Positions 35,381-46,664 of a stretch of 64,000 nt of DNA are shown here, piece after piece. The stretch spans positions 20,348,359 to 20,412,358 of the forward strand of contig OX419345.1 of NCBI GenBank assembly GCA_948470475.1, in the 5' to 3' direction. The notes beneath the pieces are model-generated. The model saw only the letters and a list, made by a program, of their open reading frames with translations, was not told the origin of the DNA and ran no database searches. The first letter of the stretch is position 1; the number at the start of each line of letters is the position of its first letter. A program made the position numbers and the translations under genes. This DNA comes from Galaxea fascicularis. Lineage: Eukaryota > Cnidaria > Anthozoa > Scleractinia > Euphylliidae.

Positions 35381-38300
35381 TCACCATCGAAGATAAATGG
35401 AGTCTCCAGTTTGTATAGAATAAAATGTCAGTTGCCTTAGGTCATCATCTAACTCCACTTCACGACCAAGCTGTAAACAAAATAAATTATACAATAAGCA
35501 TCTCTGTTAAATTTGCCTAGGCCATTCCCTACCCGTCACGCGTTACCCATTACAGCCTGTCAAGTAAATTGTTTAGCAACTTGCCTTGCTGTCCACAGAC
35601 GAAAGCTTCTGGTCAGAGCTGTCGACCTTGAAGAGTCGGTAAAGAAGGCCTTTAAGTTTCCCTACTGTCATGGTTCCTACGGAAGACAATTACGTTTGAG
35701 TGTAAAGTATGGTTAAAGGTGGCAACAAATCTGTGGCCAGCTTTCGCAAAACGGAAAACTTTCTTGTGATGTTTTTTTAAAATGTTGTACAAAGCCCTTT
35801 TAACAACTGAGTCACTGAATACAATCCTGGCGTTTTTGGACTTCGTTCACTTTACCTGGTAGTTTTTTTGTCACCGGTTTCTTGTCTGGAGCGTCAGGAC
35901 ATGTGATAGTCACAGCTGAATGCACATTGTGTCAAGATAAACATTACAAAAAAGCGAACGATAAAACACCAGACTTAACAAACCAGCATGCTGACTTCAC
36001 TACAGCAACTCGAGTCCCCGGCTATCTTTTGTATATCCCCAACTACTTCAAAAATCACTGACAGCGCACCTCTTTTGGGAAAGTTTTGGCGGGAAAATCG
36101 TGCGCGGTTCGCCAAGCTCTTGACGTGGCACCGGAAGTCTGGTCAAAACTATTCTGTGCGTGGGTCTCAGGTCACCTCCGCCAACAGTATTTCATTTTCT
36201 CCGAATGATAACCAAAAACCCCAAAAGAACACACCCCTAGGGAGACTTTATAAGTCAAGGATACAAATTAGGGAATCTTTCAAGGTTTTTGATGTGTTCT
36301 CGCTGCATTCGGCTTCAGGAGGAACTCCGTGGACTGAAAAATAAACGTCAAACATTAGCACGGCCACAAGGGAAGTTGGAATCAGTTTACACCCTGATAC
36401 AAAAGAGAAAAGAGATCTAACGAATGAAAACAGTTGGTTGGTTGTATATCTGACATTAAGAAACTGTTCTTAAACGCATAAATTGGCGGAAAATTTGCCA
36501 GAAGTACCCCAGCTTTTACTGTAAAAAGTACAACAGGACATGGCCATAATTTAAGTCACATTTTCAAGCATCATTAAATCAGATAAAGTTTGTTTTGTCA
36601 GGGTTCTGGATTGGGAGAGACGAATTTTCCCGCGCTTACAACGGGCTACCCTAATTTGTTCCGAATTCTGATTGGTTCATTGTCACGTGTTATTACTTGA
36701 GGTGCACCACGACTGTATGGACAGTCAATTGAAAACCTCTCAAAACAACACTACTAAAACCTTTCACAAGTTCCTGGTATCTGGGATGTAACTCCACAAA
36801 TGCGGACTTCAGCGTGCTGCTTTGTCCTTCAGCCGGATTGCCACCGGCATCTACCCATGATCGAACGTACTTCTTGAGATAAGCTCTCTCCGCCGTTTCT
36901 CTCTCTTTTGGGTTAACCTAAAACGCGAGGGACACGAAATCAGAGGATTTTCAATTCCTATGAATTCCAAAGATTATGGAATTTTAGCAAACAACAGAGT
37001 GTTCTGTTGAGTACCTCTTTAGTAAAATCACGAGAAATTTACTGAAACGAAGACAACAGCAGCCGGTAATTCGGTCACATAATTATGCGTTCTAAAATGA
37101 GGTTGAATTTACTTATTAGGTAATGAAGCAGTTTTGTTACAAAGGGATAAGTTAGTGCAGTGAAGGTACATTTTCATCATACCAACGGATCGAAATGAAG
37201 GAAATGAAACGGAAGAAATGACTTCCATAAGAAAAACAGGGACAGATACAGAAAATCCTGAAAGAGGGGGCCGAAAAAACAAACACTAAAATAAAATAAC
37301 ACCGACTAATGCACAATACCATTCGGAAGACGGGTGGTTACAGAAACCTTTTTTTCGAAATACAGGAAAGGCGGGGGGGGACCTCACCCCCCACCCCCTA
37401 AAATCCCTAAAATTCAGGATCACTTTTTATTACAATCCCTCTTGTTTTTAAAAGTAAAACGATATCATGTACATTGTGTGGTTTGACACCTTCGGTCCCG
37501 TTTTCAACAGAAGTACATAAAGGCATTTGCAATTCATTTGACCCAGTGCATTTGAAGGGATAAAGTAAGGTTTCCACTGTAGCATGCTGCAACTCACCAT
37601 GCTGCCATTAAGAGAAGTTAGTGAAGGGAGACGAGCCAACAATTCCTGACGACTGGCAAATGTAGTTTCCTCTGAGAAGACAAAACCAAGGCACTGTAGC
37701 ATCCAAATGACACGAAAACACGCAAAGGGCACTGAAACAATCTTTATTCAGAATCTGTCTTACCTTGGAAAAGAGGATTGCCAATAAACCGCAACTCAGA
37801 CAATGACGGAAGGTGGTTTAACTCATTAATACTTTGAATCTGAAATTATGGGTATTTTACACAAGTAAGTAAGACTTTTATTAGCATGCTCAAGATCTTA
37901 AATAGTCTAACTGTAATTCCACATAATGAACACGTCACGCCCTCTAATATGGTTACATGAAGAAAACATGATTTCACAATGAACACTTTTTCTGCATCAT
38001 TGGACTACCACCACCACCACCACCATCATCATCATCCAGGGGGTTCATTAAGGGCTGGGCACCGGGCGAATTGACCAGCTGTGAACAAGACTTAGCCATC
38101 AATTTGCCCAGCTGTTTTTATCTTCTCTTCTTTCTTTCTTTTATAAGAAAAACTAAAAATGCCCGGTTAAAAAACCTCACTGACCTCCTGCACAAAAAAC
38201 TTAATGAAACCCCTGATCATCATCATATCATCATCATCATCACCCTCGTCATCAGGTCTTTACTACAATCATCATCTTCGTCATCATTATCACATCTTTA

Positions 38301-41300
38301 TTTCCATCTTCATCATCCTCATCTTATCTTCATTACTATCACCACTGTCACTGTCACCATCATTCTCACCTCATTTATTTTGTTTTTGCTGAGGGAGAGA
38401 GACCGTAAAGCTGGGAAGAGTGGCTTGCTACCATATTCATCTGAAAAGAATTTACAAAACAAATATTAAATCCATCTTTGATTTGCTATAGTATGGCAAG
38501 GAGTTTTTTCAACTGAAATCAGAGGTTAAATTGACACCTGCTAATACAAACCTTGGACCTTGCTTCCTAATTCTACTTTAGTTAAACCAATGTCATTTAA
38601 AATGAGTTGGTTAAGTCTGAAAGATAAAAGGAAAATTAGCTAAAATACCGGTAATATTGTTATTAACATAATACCTATTGCACAGCCATAGGTGCATGCA
38701 TGTTTTTCAACTAAAACATTATTTATAGAAACAAGGAAGGCATATGTACTGTGTACAGGAGCAAGTTTGGATGTATCTAGTTTAACCACAGAAACATGGT
38801 CAAGAAGACAACATGCAAATTGCATCTAGCCATTTCACAGTAGTGGAAAGAAAATATACCATTTTTTATCTCAAAAGACCTCTTAAGCTTCTGTATTTTG
38901 TTTTCCCAATGTAGATCATGTGATGTATTCCCTTGCATATGAACACAATAATTTATGAAAAGACAAAAGGCAAATCCCTTTGGGAACACCACATGACCTG
39001 GGAAAACAAAATATACAAGTTAAAGAGGTCTATTTTAAGGACTGTTGATGTAACGGTGTGCTTACTTTGGTAAACGTCCCAACATCAAAACAGTAGTCCA
39101 CTCTGACAACTGGTTTCCTTGCAAATTGAGAAGAGTAATATTTTCAAGGCCTTGCAGTTCACACATTTGACCATCTTTTTGTCTAAAGAAAGAACAATTC
39201 AATATCGACAAGTAAACATTGAAACATAATCCACTGGTAAATCACGGTCACACCAAGCTACATTTGAACCTCTACTTGTGGTAAATGGAAGGTGTTCACT
39301 AAAGGGAAGTGTACACCATACATTGCATTATAAGACAGGTGTCTGGGGTTTTCAAACAGTACTGGCAACCAGCAATATCGCTGAAGCTTTCCTAGTTTCA
39401 CCAGCTACAATCTGCCGGCAAAAAGAGAAAATGTAGGGGGGGGGGAAATGGTGTTGTTACCCCCCCCAGTGCCATCTACTATCCTAAATTCCCCTTCTCC
39501 TTCCATAGTGTGGCAGAAAGTAAGGAGAGTTAATATTGAGATTGTGTGACTGACAGGGTAATATGGGCAATCATTCAGTGCATTTATATTTACCTGAGAT
39601 TTGTTAAGCAGTTTTGACAAACGTGAAGTTCTTTTAGTGCTGGCATCATGCTGACGATAACCTCCACCTGTTTAAAAAGTCAAAATCAGGTTTTCACATT
39701 CATCTCCCAAGCCTCAACCATTTTAGGGATTTTTCAAACTTAATGTCCCACAAAATTAAGATATCTTCACCTCTTCCCAACAAAGCTGCATTTTATTGAG
39801 GAATATGACTGATATTGTGGCAAATGAAGGCAATAAATTCTCTGGCACACTTGGTAATTTGAGCACATTCTCCCTGAAGAGAAAACAAACAATATTTTTT
39901 TTGTTAATGAAATATTAATGCCACCAGTAGTTATTATAGTAATTAAAATTCTCATTGGAGTGACCATGTGGCAGAATTACAATAAACTATCATTGCTATC
40001 ATTGTTGTCGCAGTCATCATCATCACGTCTATTGTATTATCCCAAAACGTCAAGTAACCAGTTGATGATTACGATTACTCATATTTACCAACAATACATT
40101 ACCAGTAAGTCAAAACATAACCCCCCCACCTCTCCTCTTCTAGGGCCTACACCAAAACCTTAAACTAAAAAGATAGTCAGCAGTCCACCAGTATCAAGCA
40201 TAAACCCTGGGAAGTTTCAAGACAAATAAATTTATACTGGATTTGCTAGTCTGCAATAAAATTGTATAAAGTTACTCAATAATAACAAAGTCATGCAATG
40301 TACAAACAATTCATGTACTTACGACAAATTAACTGTCTGCAGGTATTGCAAGTCTTTGGTGATCAATGCGACATCATTCCATGATGACAAGAGAGCTTTA
40401 GAAAGATCAAGCTCTGATATATCTGAAGTTGTGTTAAAAAACATAAATCAGTATAACCTTGCTGCCCACAAGCCATCTGTGAAACCCAGTATGTCCTGTA
40501 ATCCTGAGTTACAGAATCTTAAGTTATTTATTAGAAAGTACACACTAAATACAAATGAAGCACCATTTACTGAAACATTAATTTAAGGATACCTGGTGCA
40601 ACTGTGTTAAAGTTGTGTTCCTTGCCAGGTCCATTCACTGCCATCTCTCTTAAACTAACCTCTTTTAGTTTTTTGTAGTTACTGAGATAAGAAGAAGAGT
40701 TAAATGAGTTAGAGTATAACAATTCATAGAAAGACCAGGAGTCCATAAGAGTTAGAGCAAGGAACTGCAGAGGTTATTAAGTCACATGCTTCACCTGACA
40801 TCATTTCCTGGAACATGCATACTGAGTTTGTATGGACTGAATTAGATTGGTATCATTCAGCGATATTTTAATATCACATTGTTTCATTGTTATTATTGCA
40901 ATTTTACATTATAATCTTACATTATTAAGTGTCCCCAATTAGTAAAGGGGGACTTCCCTTGGCTAGCTAAGACTGACATGTGAATATGATTGATTGATTG
41001 ATTGATTGAAAGATAACTGATTGAATGATTGATTATAATGATTGAAACTATTCTGGTACTAGTAAATAAAAAGTACATAACATCTACTAAGCACCTTTGT
41101 TTTTCTTGAATAGAATCTGCACCAACCATTTCAACAGCCTTTTTTTTGTTTTTACCACTCACAATAAACATGTTCTCTTCATTTATTGCATCACCACCTT
41201 GTCCATATCGCTGCTTGAGAGCTTCAATTATGTCAATTCCAAAGTCCACTTTCTTCGGTCTTACAAAGGAACCACTCTTTGGATGTCTAGAACAATATAA

Positions 41301-42284
41301 GTTTCAGTGTAATTTCAACCAATTATATACCTCTTACTAACCAAGTTTGATGTCCGTACTGTAAGTTACGGACCAAGTTTTTTCCTATTCACTTAAGGCC
41401 CAAGCGTGAAGTGTGTGGGCCATAAATCAATGGGAAAATCGAAGATCTGTAACTGACAGTACGGACCAAGAAAACGAGGTTAGTAAGATATTTATTATAT
41501 CTCTGAGGGCGCACAGGAAAGGAAACTTTCAAATTTAGCCGGCCCTACAGTAGAGTACCGCCTGCAAAATTGACCAATCACAGCGCGCGCACTAACTGAA
41601 AGACATAATAAACTACATTAAGCAGAGAAGTCTGAAAATTATGTACCTGCATTCAAAGTACTTGACTCCTTCATGCGTTCCATTATGTTTTCCTCTGTTG
41701 GGGTCATCCCATTCGATACCATACCACTCACCTAAAAGTACAACAATTGCAGCTGCTTCTTTTATGTATGTGTGCCTGGGGTTGGGAATTTGACTCTGGC
41801 TTCCATTAAAATGTCAAATTCCCCTGGGTCTGCCCCCCCATTTTGGGGCTTAACATTGATGAGGGTCCCCTATACCACTTTGGAAAATGCATTCACGTAA
41901 AAATATTGAGACTGTTCACGCGTCACGGATAATTCTCAAAATTCGTTCACGTTCACGATAAAGCAAATATCGGCAATCACGAATCAGGAATGAACAAATA
42001 AACCTAAATCACGTTTCACGAGAAAAAAATAGTCCCAATCACGTTTCACGAAAAAAGTATAGGGGACCCTCATTGATTGTTGGCCTTGTGTCGACAAACA
42101 CTTAAACCTGAATAAAGAGAAGGGTGAACAAAGGGTAGGGAACGTTCCATGTTGAGAAATCCTTTTAAATAAGTTATTAATATCCAGAGAACTCACCTGA
42201 TGTAGGTGGAACAAGTCCAACATATTTGATTTCTCCACTAAAACCCTCGCAAAGTACTCGTTTTCCGACGATTTCATCCGCCAT
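35381..42284 (-). CDS. TBCE: Tubulin-specific chaperone E
   Basis: Seventeen exons on the minus strand: 42284-42197, 41731-41647, 41286-41095, 40681-40593, 40422-40323, 39873-39771, 39667-39594, 39182-39066, 38616-38552, 38440-38370, 37839-37764, 37671-37598, 36917-36761, 36333-36265, 35915-35856, 35676-35585 and 35470-35381. They sum to 1602 nt (533 residues, close to vertebrate TBCE). Order: CAP-Gly domain (residues about 6-72, with GEWYGIEWDDPNRGKHNGTH and GSFVRPKKVDFG), leucine-rich repeats (about 122-378; LKEVSLREM, ISELDLSKALLSSW, LNQLILNDIG, FPALRSLSLSKNKI, LPSLSELRFIGNPLF), a linker (ERETAERAYLKKYVRSW...HPRYQEL), and a C-terminal ubiquitin-like domain ending FYSIQTGDSIYLRW. TBCE binds alpha-tubulin and, with TBCD/TBCC, assembles tubulin dimers in the cytosol. 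All introns are GT-AG except the last, which has a GC donor. Every exon phase fits. Confidence 0.95.
36625..36755. mobile_element. Fragment of the 10808-11090 MITE family
   Basis: GAATTTTCCCGCGCTT..., GAATTCTGATTGGTTCATTG and the terminal CAGTCAATTGAAAACCTCT resemble the right half of the MITE in the ANAPC7 intron. It ends about 6 bases from the splice donor of the TBCE exon at 36761. The left end is missing. Confidence 0.4.
38216..38366 (+). repeat. ATC-rich low-complexity tract in a TBCE intron
   Basis: Runs of CATCAT/ATCATC broken by other bases; a similar CACCAC/CATCAT tract lies at about 38006-38036. It reaches the splice donor of the TBCE exon 38440-38370. The Ser/His/Ile-rich frames over it are repeat products. 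Confidence 0.75.
41332..41489. mobile_element. MITE in TBCE intron 2
   Basis: TCTTACTAACCAAGTTTGAT at 41332 is inverted as AACGAGGTTAGTAAGA ending 41489. Inner words GTCCGTACTGTAAGTTAC and GTAACTGACAGTACGGAC pair as well. No coding content. Confidence 0.7.
41860..42072. mobile_element. MITE in TBCE intron 1 with TTGA flanks
   Basis: TGAGGGTCCCCTATAC at 41860 is inverted as GTATAGGGGACCCTCA ending 42072, and TTGA lies directly outside both ends, a likely 4 bp target duplication. The interior repeats CACGTTTCACGA-type words. Confidence 0.7.
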
Positions 42285-42487
42285 TTTGTAAACTTCGGAT
42301 TTTGAGGTCTGCGGCAGCAGTTGTCAACATTAGAATTTGTGTTCTGATTGGTCAAGACTTATCAAGGAAAAAATAGCCAATGGGAATGATTGTCATATCG
42401 TCCAAATTTCTTGACGGCGGTTTGGCGCCATTTTGAACTGGTAAGCTTTGCAGTGTTTTGAATCGCGGTTTGCAAAATTTACCTAAA
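42285..42487. promoter_or_regulatory. Divergent TBCE / SELENOH promoter region
   Basis: Only 203 bases separate the two start codons. Motifs seen: an ATTGG box (inverted CCAAT, 42347-42351), CCAAT (42377-42381), TTTGGCGC (42421-42428, E2F-like) overlapping GCGCCATTTTG (42425-42435, YY1-like), and a second YY1-like CGCCATTTTG covering the TBCE start codon. No TATA box is seen. This is the usual make-up of a TATA-less bidirectional housekeeping promoter. Factor binding is inferred from motifs. Confidence 0.6.
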
Positions 42488-43832
42488 ATGCCTCGTGGAA
42501 GAAAGCGAAAGGAGGAAGATAAGTCCGAATCAGGTGCAAACAAGGCAGCAAGTGGCGAGAAAACATTATCCGATGAAAAGAGCCCAGCGAAAAAGAGAAA
42601 AGACCACGACAAAAGCTTGACATTCAAGATTGAACATTGGTAAGGTGATGATCTGTTGTTATAAACGCGTGCTAGAACTTGCGAAAATTTTCAGAATGTT
42701 TGTTTCATGTCTTCTTGGGTGCATGTGAGATACGAGAGGTGCTTAGATGTGTGAGCAGTCGTATCATTCTGGAATTTACTCGAGGAACGTGGTACGAAGG
42801 ACCCCAGGCCAGAGGGCAGGGATGAAGGGTGAGGGGTTGGGTTGAAAGGAGGGGGAGGGGGTGTGGTGGACCATTAGCCTACCATGTCAAGGCAGGGATA
42901 AGACAGGGATGAGACTGAACAGTAAGGTAAGGTATCTAATTTCAAGGCTGCTTTTGGCAAGAATTCCACACAGCCCCATGCATTAATATTTTTGTTACTC
43001 AAACTCTATTCATTACTGTGATAGTGATGCATGTATAATGGGGCTTGGCAAAAATCATTCCCTGCTTTCTTACACTGCTGGGTGGAGAGAATAAAGCCTG
43101 CAAACAAAGTTGATGTTCTGACATGTTTATTGAAAGCTTTGTTTTCATATGCTACCAAAGCAAGGCTGACATGGTCCCCAGAAGTACCTGGGATACTGTT
43201 GACTGGCATATGAGAATGCCAACCCATGGAAACAGAGGGTGTCCCCTATCTTAACTGCCAATGTGCCTGGAAAGCTGGCTAGAGTCAATTTCACAGGGAC
43301 ATTGGCAGTTCCTATGGTATGACAAGGTAAACAGTTCATGGGAATGTAGGCTACCGCATATTGTCAGACTGACCAATAGATGTTACTGGTATCGTAGGCA
43401 CATTAGAACCTGGCGTTATAAAGGGAAGAGTTTTTAGGGCTAGTCAATTTTTGTGCAGGGCTTTATTTCTTTCTTCTTTTAAGGCCTTAAGTGATGTTTC
43501 TGTTTTGTCCTCAGTAAATCCTGACAGGTGTACAAACGGAATGCCAGTCAACTGTCCTCAGATCTGATAGAGGCATTCCCTGATGCTAAAGTTCTTATCA
43601 ATGACACAAAGCCACGGTCCAAGAGTTTTGAATTGACTGTCATCAAGGAGGATGGAAAGGGTTGGTATAATAAATTGTCATTTGTTTGTCTTAATTTACT
43701 TGTTTCCCTTAAACATCTTTTTTGATGTTTTTAGAAACACTGGTCTGGACTGGAATAAGGAAAGGCCCTCCAAGGAAGCTGAAGTTTCCTGTGAACAGTG
43801 ATCTTATTGAAGAAGTGAAAAAAATCCTTTAG
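42488..43832 (+). CDS. SELENOH: Selenoprotein H (UGA-recoded)
   Basis: Three exons: 42488-42639, 43515-43660 and 43735-43832 (396 nt, 131 residues counting Sec). Exon 1 gives a basic N-terminus (PRGRKRK, KKRK; nuclear/nucleolar signals) and FKIEH. The split codon TG|T yields Cys51, followed by Lys-Ser and an in-frame TGA at 43522-43524, giving the CxxU redox motif at residues 51-54 in the same place as in vertebrate SELENOH. The rest (VYKRNASQLSSDLIEAFPDA, then KSFELTVIKEDG, VWTGIRKGPPRKLKFP) is the Rdx-type thioredoxin-like fold of the family. SELENOH is a DNA-binding, redox-active nuclear protein. Donors are GTAAGG and GTTGGT, acceptors CAG and TAG. Recoding needs a SECIS element in the 3' UTR, which I could not pick out by eye. 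Automated callers would stop at the TGA or start at 43528. Confidence 0.88.
43522..43524 (+). other. SELENOH: In-frame TGA predicted to encode selenocysteine
   Basis: Located in exon 2, eight bases after the acceptor. The reading frame is conserved on both sides (IEHCKS before, QVYKRNAS after), so the codon is decoded and not a stop if the homology holds. Confidence 0.85.
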
Positions 43833-44518
43833 TGGCAAAACAAAGAGGTAATAATATTTTATGTGTACATCACAGATGAGATCCCAAACTTTATCTGGTG
43901 TTGTACAGATTTTTGGTCATGGCAAACATGGGTCTCAAAAACTGGTCTAAGTTGACCAAAGAGGTATGCTCAGCTGAACCGTCCTGTGTTTCAACTGTCC
44001 TCTTTGTCTTTGCAGATTAATTTCTATTTGTGGGGGAAGCTTTGGTTGCTGAAACCAATTTCTGTGGACCATACATTGCAGTCAGACAAATGACAGTTTA
44101 TGGCAAAATTGAACTTAATGCTCTTGCTATTCACTTGAGGATAAAATGTTGGTACAATGTATCTGTAAGCAGGCTGGTTTTTTGTGATCTTGCTATCCTT
44201 GGACTGAAGTTAAATGAATGATTGTTTTTTGTCTGTGTTAAGTTTCTGTTCCTGTTTGAAATATCAATATAAGCATGTTCATAGGATATAACCATATTTT
44301 TCCTTTGATGTGCTTACATTTATGCTCAGTTTTAGGATTGGATGGTTCAAGACAGAGGGTGCAAATTTCAACACACAATTACTAAAACAATAATATTGCT
44401 GTTCAAATTTAGTTCAAATAGAACGAAAACTGCATCAGGTGTTTTATAGATGTATCTAGAGAGTAATGACATTGTCTACTCAGACTTGCCATCAGGTCAT
44501 AAAAGTATTCTCACGACA

Positions 44519-44524
44519 AATAAA
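44519..44524 (+). terminator. Candidate poly(A) signal for SELENOH
   Basis: AATAAA about 690 bases after the SELENOH stop; the first clear hexamer in that flank. If correct, the SECIS element should lie in 43833-44518. Confidence 0.35.
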
Positions 44525-44971
44525 GCTAGTTTTGTTATGAAATATTTGAGTATAAAAGTGTATGATGTGCTCACAGTAACCTCTTGGATCCCAGCCTCCA
44601 CTGTTAACCAAACTGGCAAAACTTGTGCCCTCCTAATTTACCCTGGATCATGTTTCAATATTTTGGGATCCTCATCTAAAGAAAGTGGTTTCATGCCCTT
44701 TCTCTAGCATCATCCTTTTGATAGAAAATTTAATTCCATGTTCAAGCCAGGTGCAAAGTTGCTGAGGAAAGCAACAAGCAGTGTTCCAGATAACATTAAC
44801 ATTAAAGGAGTCAGTAGAGATGGTACAAAGTTTCTTACTCAACAACTAAGTGATGTTGGGTCAGGGAGTCATCTTTCTTGGGTTTTTACCCAAGAAGGTA
44901 CTCTTATCTTGAACACTGAACAATTGTGGGAGAAGGCACTGAAAACGTTTGGGATTTGATGAAAAATGTGT

Positions 44972-45258
44972 AATTTATTTAAGCTTGATAGCATGAGGAG
45001 TGGTTGCCCAATCTCCCGAGCCAAGAGCTCATGTATTAAATGTTCGAGCATTCCAGATCTAATTGGAATTTAGCAATGTTGGTTTTTGAGGAGAGGGGAA
45101 AACCGGAGTACCTGGAGAAAAACCTCTTGGAGCAGAGAAGAGAACCAACAACAAACTCAACCACAACAAACTCAACCCACAAGATGTCAAGTCCAGGAAT
45201 CAAACCCGGACCACGTTGGTGGGAGGCGAGTGCTCTCACCACTGCCATCTCTGCTCCT
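44972..45258 (-). mobile_element. tRNA-derived SINE, family A (second copy)
   Basis: Same layout and orientation as the copy at 22667-22866: minus-strand tRNA-like head (GGAGCAGAGATGGCAGTGGT, GAGAGCACTCGCC), B-box region GGTTTGATTCCTGG, CCCCTCTCCTC body, GGGAGATTGGGCAACC and AATAAATT tail. It carries extra CAACAACAAACTCAACCACA-type sequence between head and body, missing in the first copy. Confidence 0.75.
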
Positions 45259-46447
45259 CTGGTATCATGCAGTTATCCTGGAGCATGTATTGGATAGAAT
45301 ATTTCAGGTTTAGATGGGAAATGAAAGAATCTATTTATTTCCATTCCTGCCTATGGAATGACCCTGTAATTAAGTCATCATCATCCTGTTGGCAGTAAGA
45401 AGTAGTGTTCCACAGGCTACCCACTTAAGGAAATGAGGTTCAATCTTCTTTACTACATAGTACAAAGAAAGTTGCAACAAGGCCAACCTCAAGCATGAGT
45501 TGATATATGGAAAGGCCCAAGCCTTAAACAGATTAAAAACAGGTGGCAATGGTGGACTTTGAATAAACCACAGGGACATGAAGAATGACATGTCTGAAGA
45601 GGTTGTGCATTCAAAAGACTAATTTGCTATGTTAGCATTTTTTAATTTTAATAATTTATTTCTGTAGTGTTAGTTGTCACTAGTACCTGCTATTAATTAA
45701 ACTAAGCTCAGCAAGTGGTAATGTTTTCTCGTGATTTATGAATTTCTGCTTTTATAAATACACCATAAACATTTTGAGAGAGGGCATTTGGTTTTGTAAG
45801 AAAATGAAAATAAAAAACATACGGTTTAGTCAGATGATATTTTAGTGGTAAATTATTAATACAATGAAGTGCTAATTTGCAAACTGTTAACACCAACATC
45901 AAAACATGCAATATCATCAAACCACATGGTGATAACAAAACAAACACTTTGAAATGTTGGTCATGAAATAAAAACGTGTTGGTATTTAAATCTAGAGGAA
46001 GGTTCCTTGCTAGAAATACCTAAACAGCTATGTAGAGTACAATGGGATTATATTTCTGGGCTGGACAGACTGTAATGGGGTCACACAGTTAGCAATGTTA
46101 ATTACCTTCAATGAAACTACTAACAGTAAACTATTGAGAGAGGTTTGGCTTTGCAGATCAGGACACATTGTCCAAACTAGGGAATTCAGTGCTTTGCTAA
46201 TAAAATGCCAATCTCCCCATGAGTTCTATGCTGTGGCTTAGATTTGTAGGTTCACAAATTTAAGGGTTACCAACATCAAACGGCATTCACACTTTTGTCA
46301 CAATGTGCCACACCCTCAAAGTAACTTTCCCGCCCTGTTCTATCACATATTAACCAAGGCAACCCTTGGAAATGAAAAAAAAAACGTTTAGATAAAAAGC
46401 AGCTGAAGGAATTCTAACAATTCAAGTTCAGGAGGTCAATGTACTTC
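45259..46447. other. Intergenic, nothing recognised
   Basis: AT-rich DNA between the SINE and the 3' end of the copine-like gene. Short open frames show no domain. Confidence 0.4.
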
Positions 46448-46453
46448 TTTATT
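46448..46453 (-). terminator. Candidate poly(A) signal for the copine-like gene
   Basis: TTTATT on the plus strand (AATAAA on the minus strand) lies about 210 bases downstream of the TAA at 46665. Confidence 0.45.
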
Positions 46454-46664
46454 CTTCATTCATTTCTGGGTCATTTACATCACTTTTCAAGAAAATATGC
46501 TAATATAAATAATAATCCTTCCTGTACAACAAACTGTGAACTTGTCGAGTTGCTATTTGATATCATACTCTAAAATTACTTAAACAAGTCTTCAGTTTAA
46601 TTAAATAAACAAGAATTTATATTTCATGAAGGGAGAAATTGACCCGTGCGTGGGATCGAATATT

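Noticed and set aside
38071..38469. 132-codon plus-strand frame rich in Ser, His and Ile
   Set aside because: It covers the ATC-rich tract and the antisense of a TBCE exon.
42352..42627. 91-codon minus-strand frame at the TBCE/SELENOH boundary
   Set aside because: It is antisense to SELENOH exon 1 and the promoter.
45036..45313. Several overlapping frames on both strands
   Set aside because: All fall within or at the edge of the second SINE copy.
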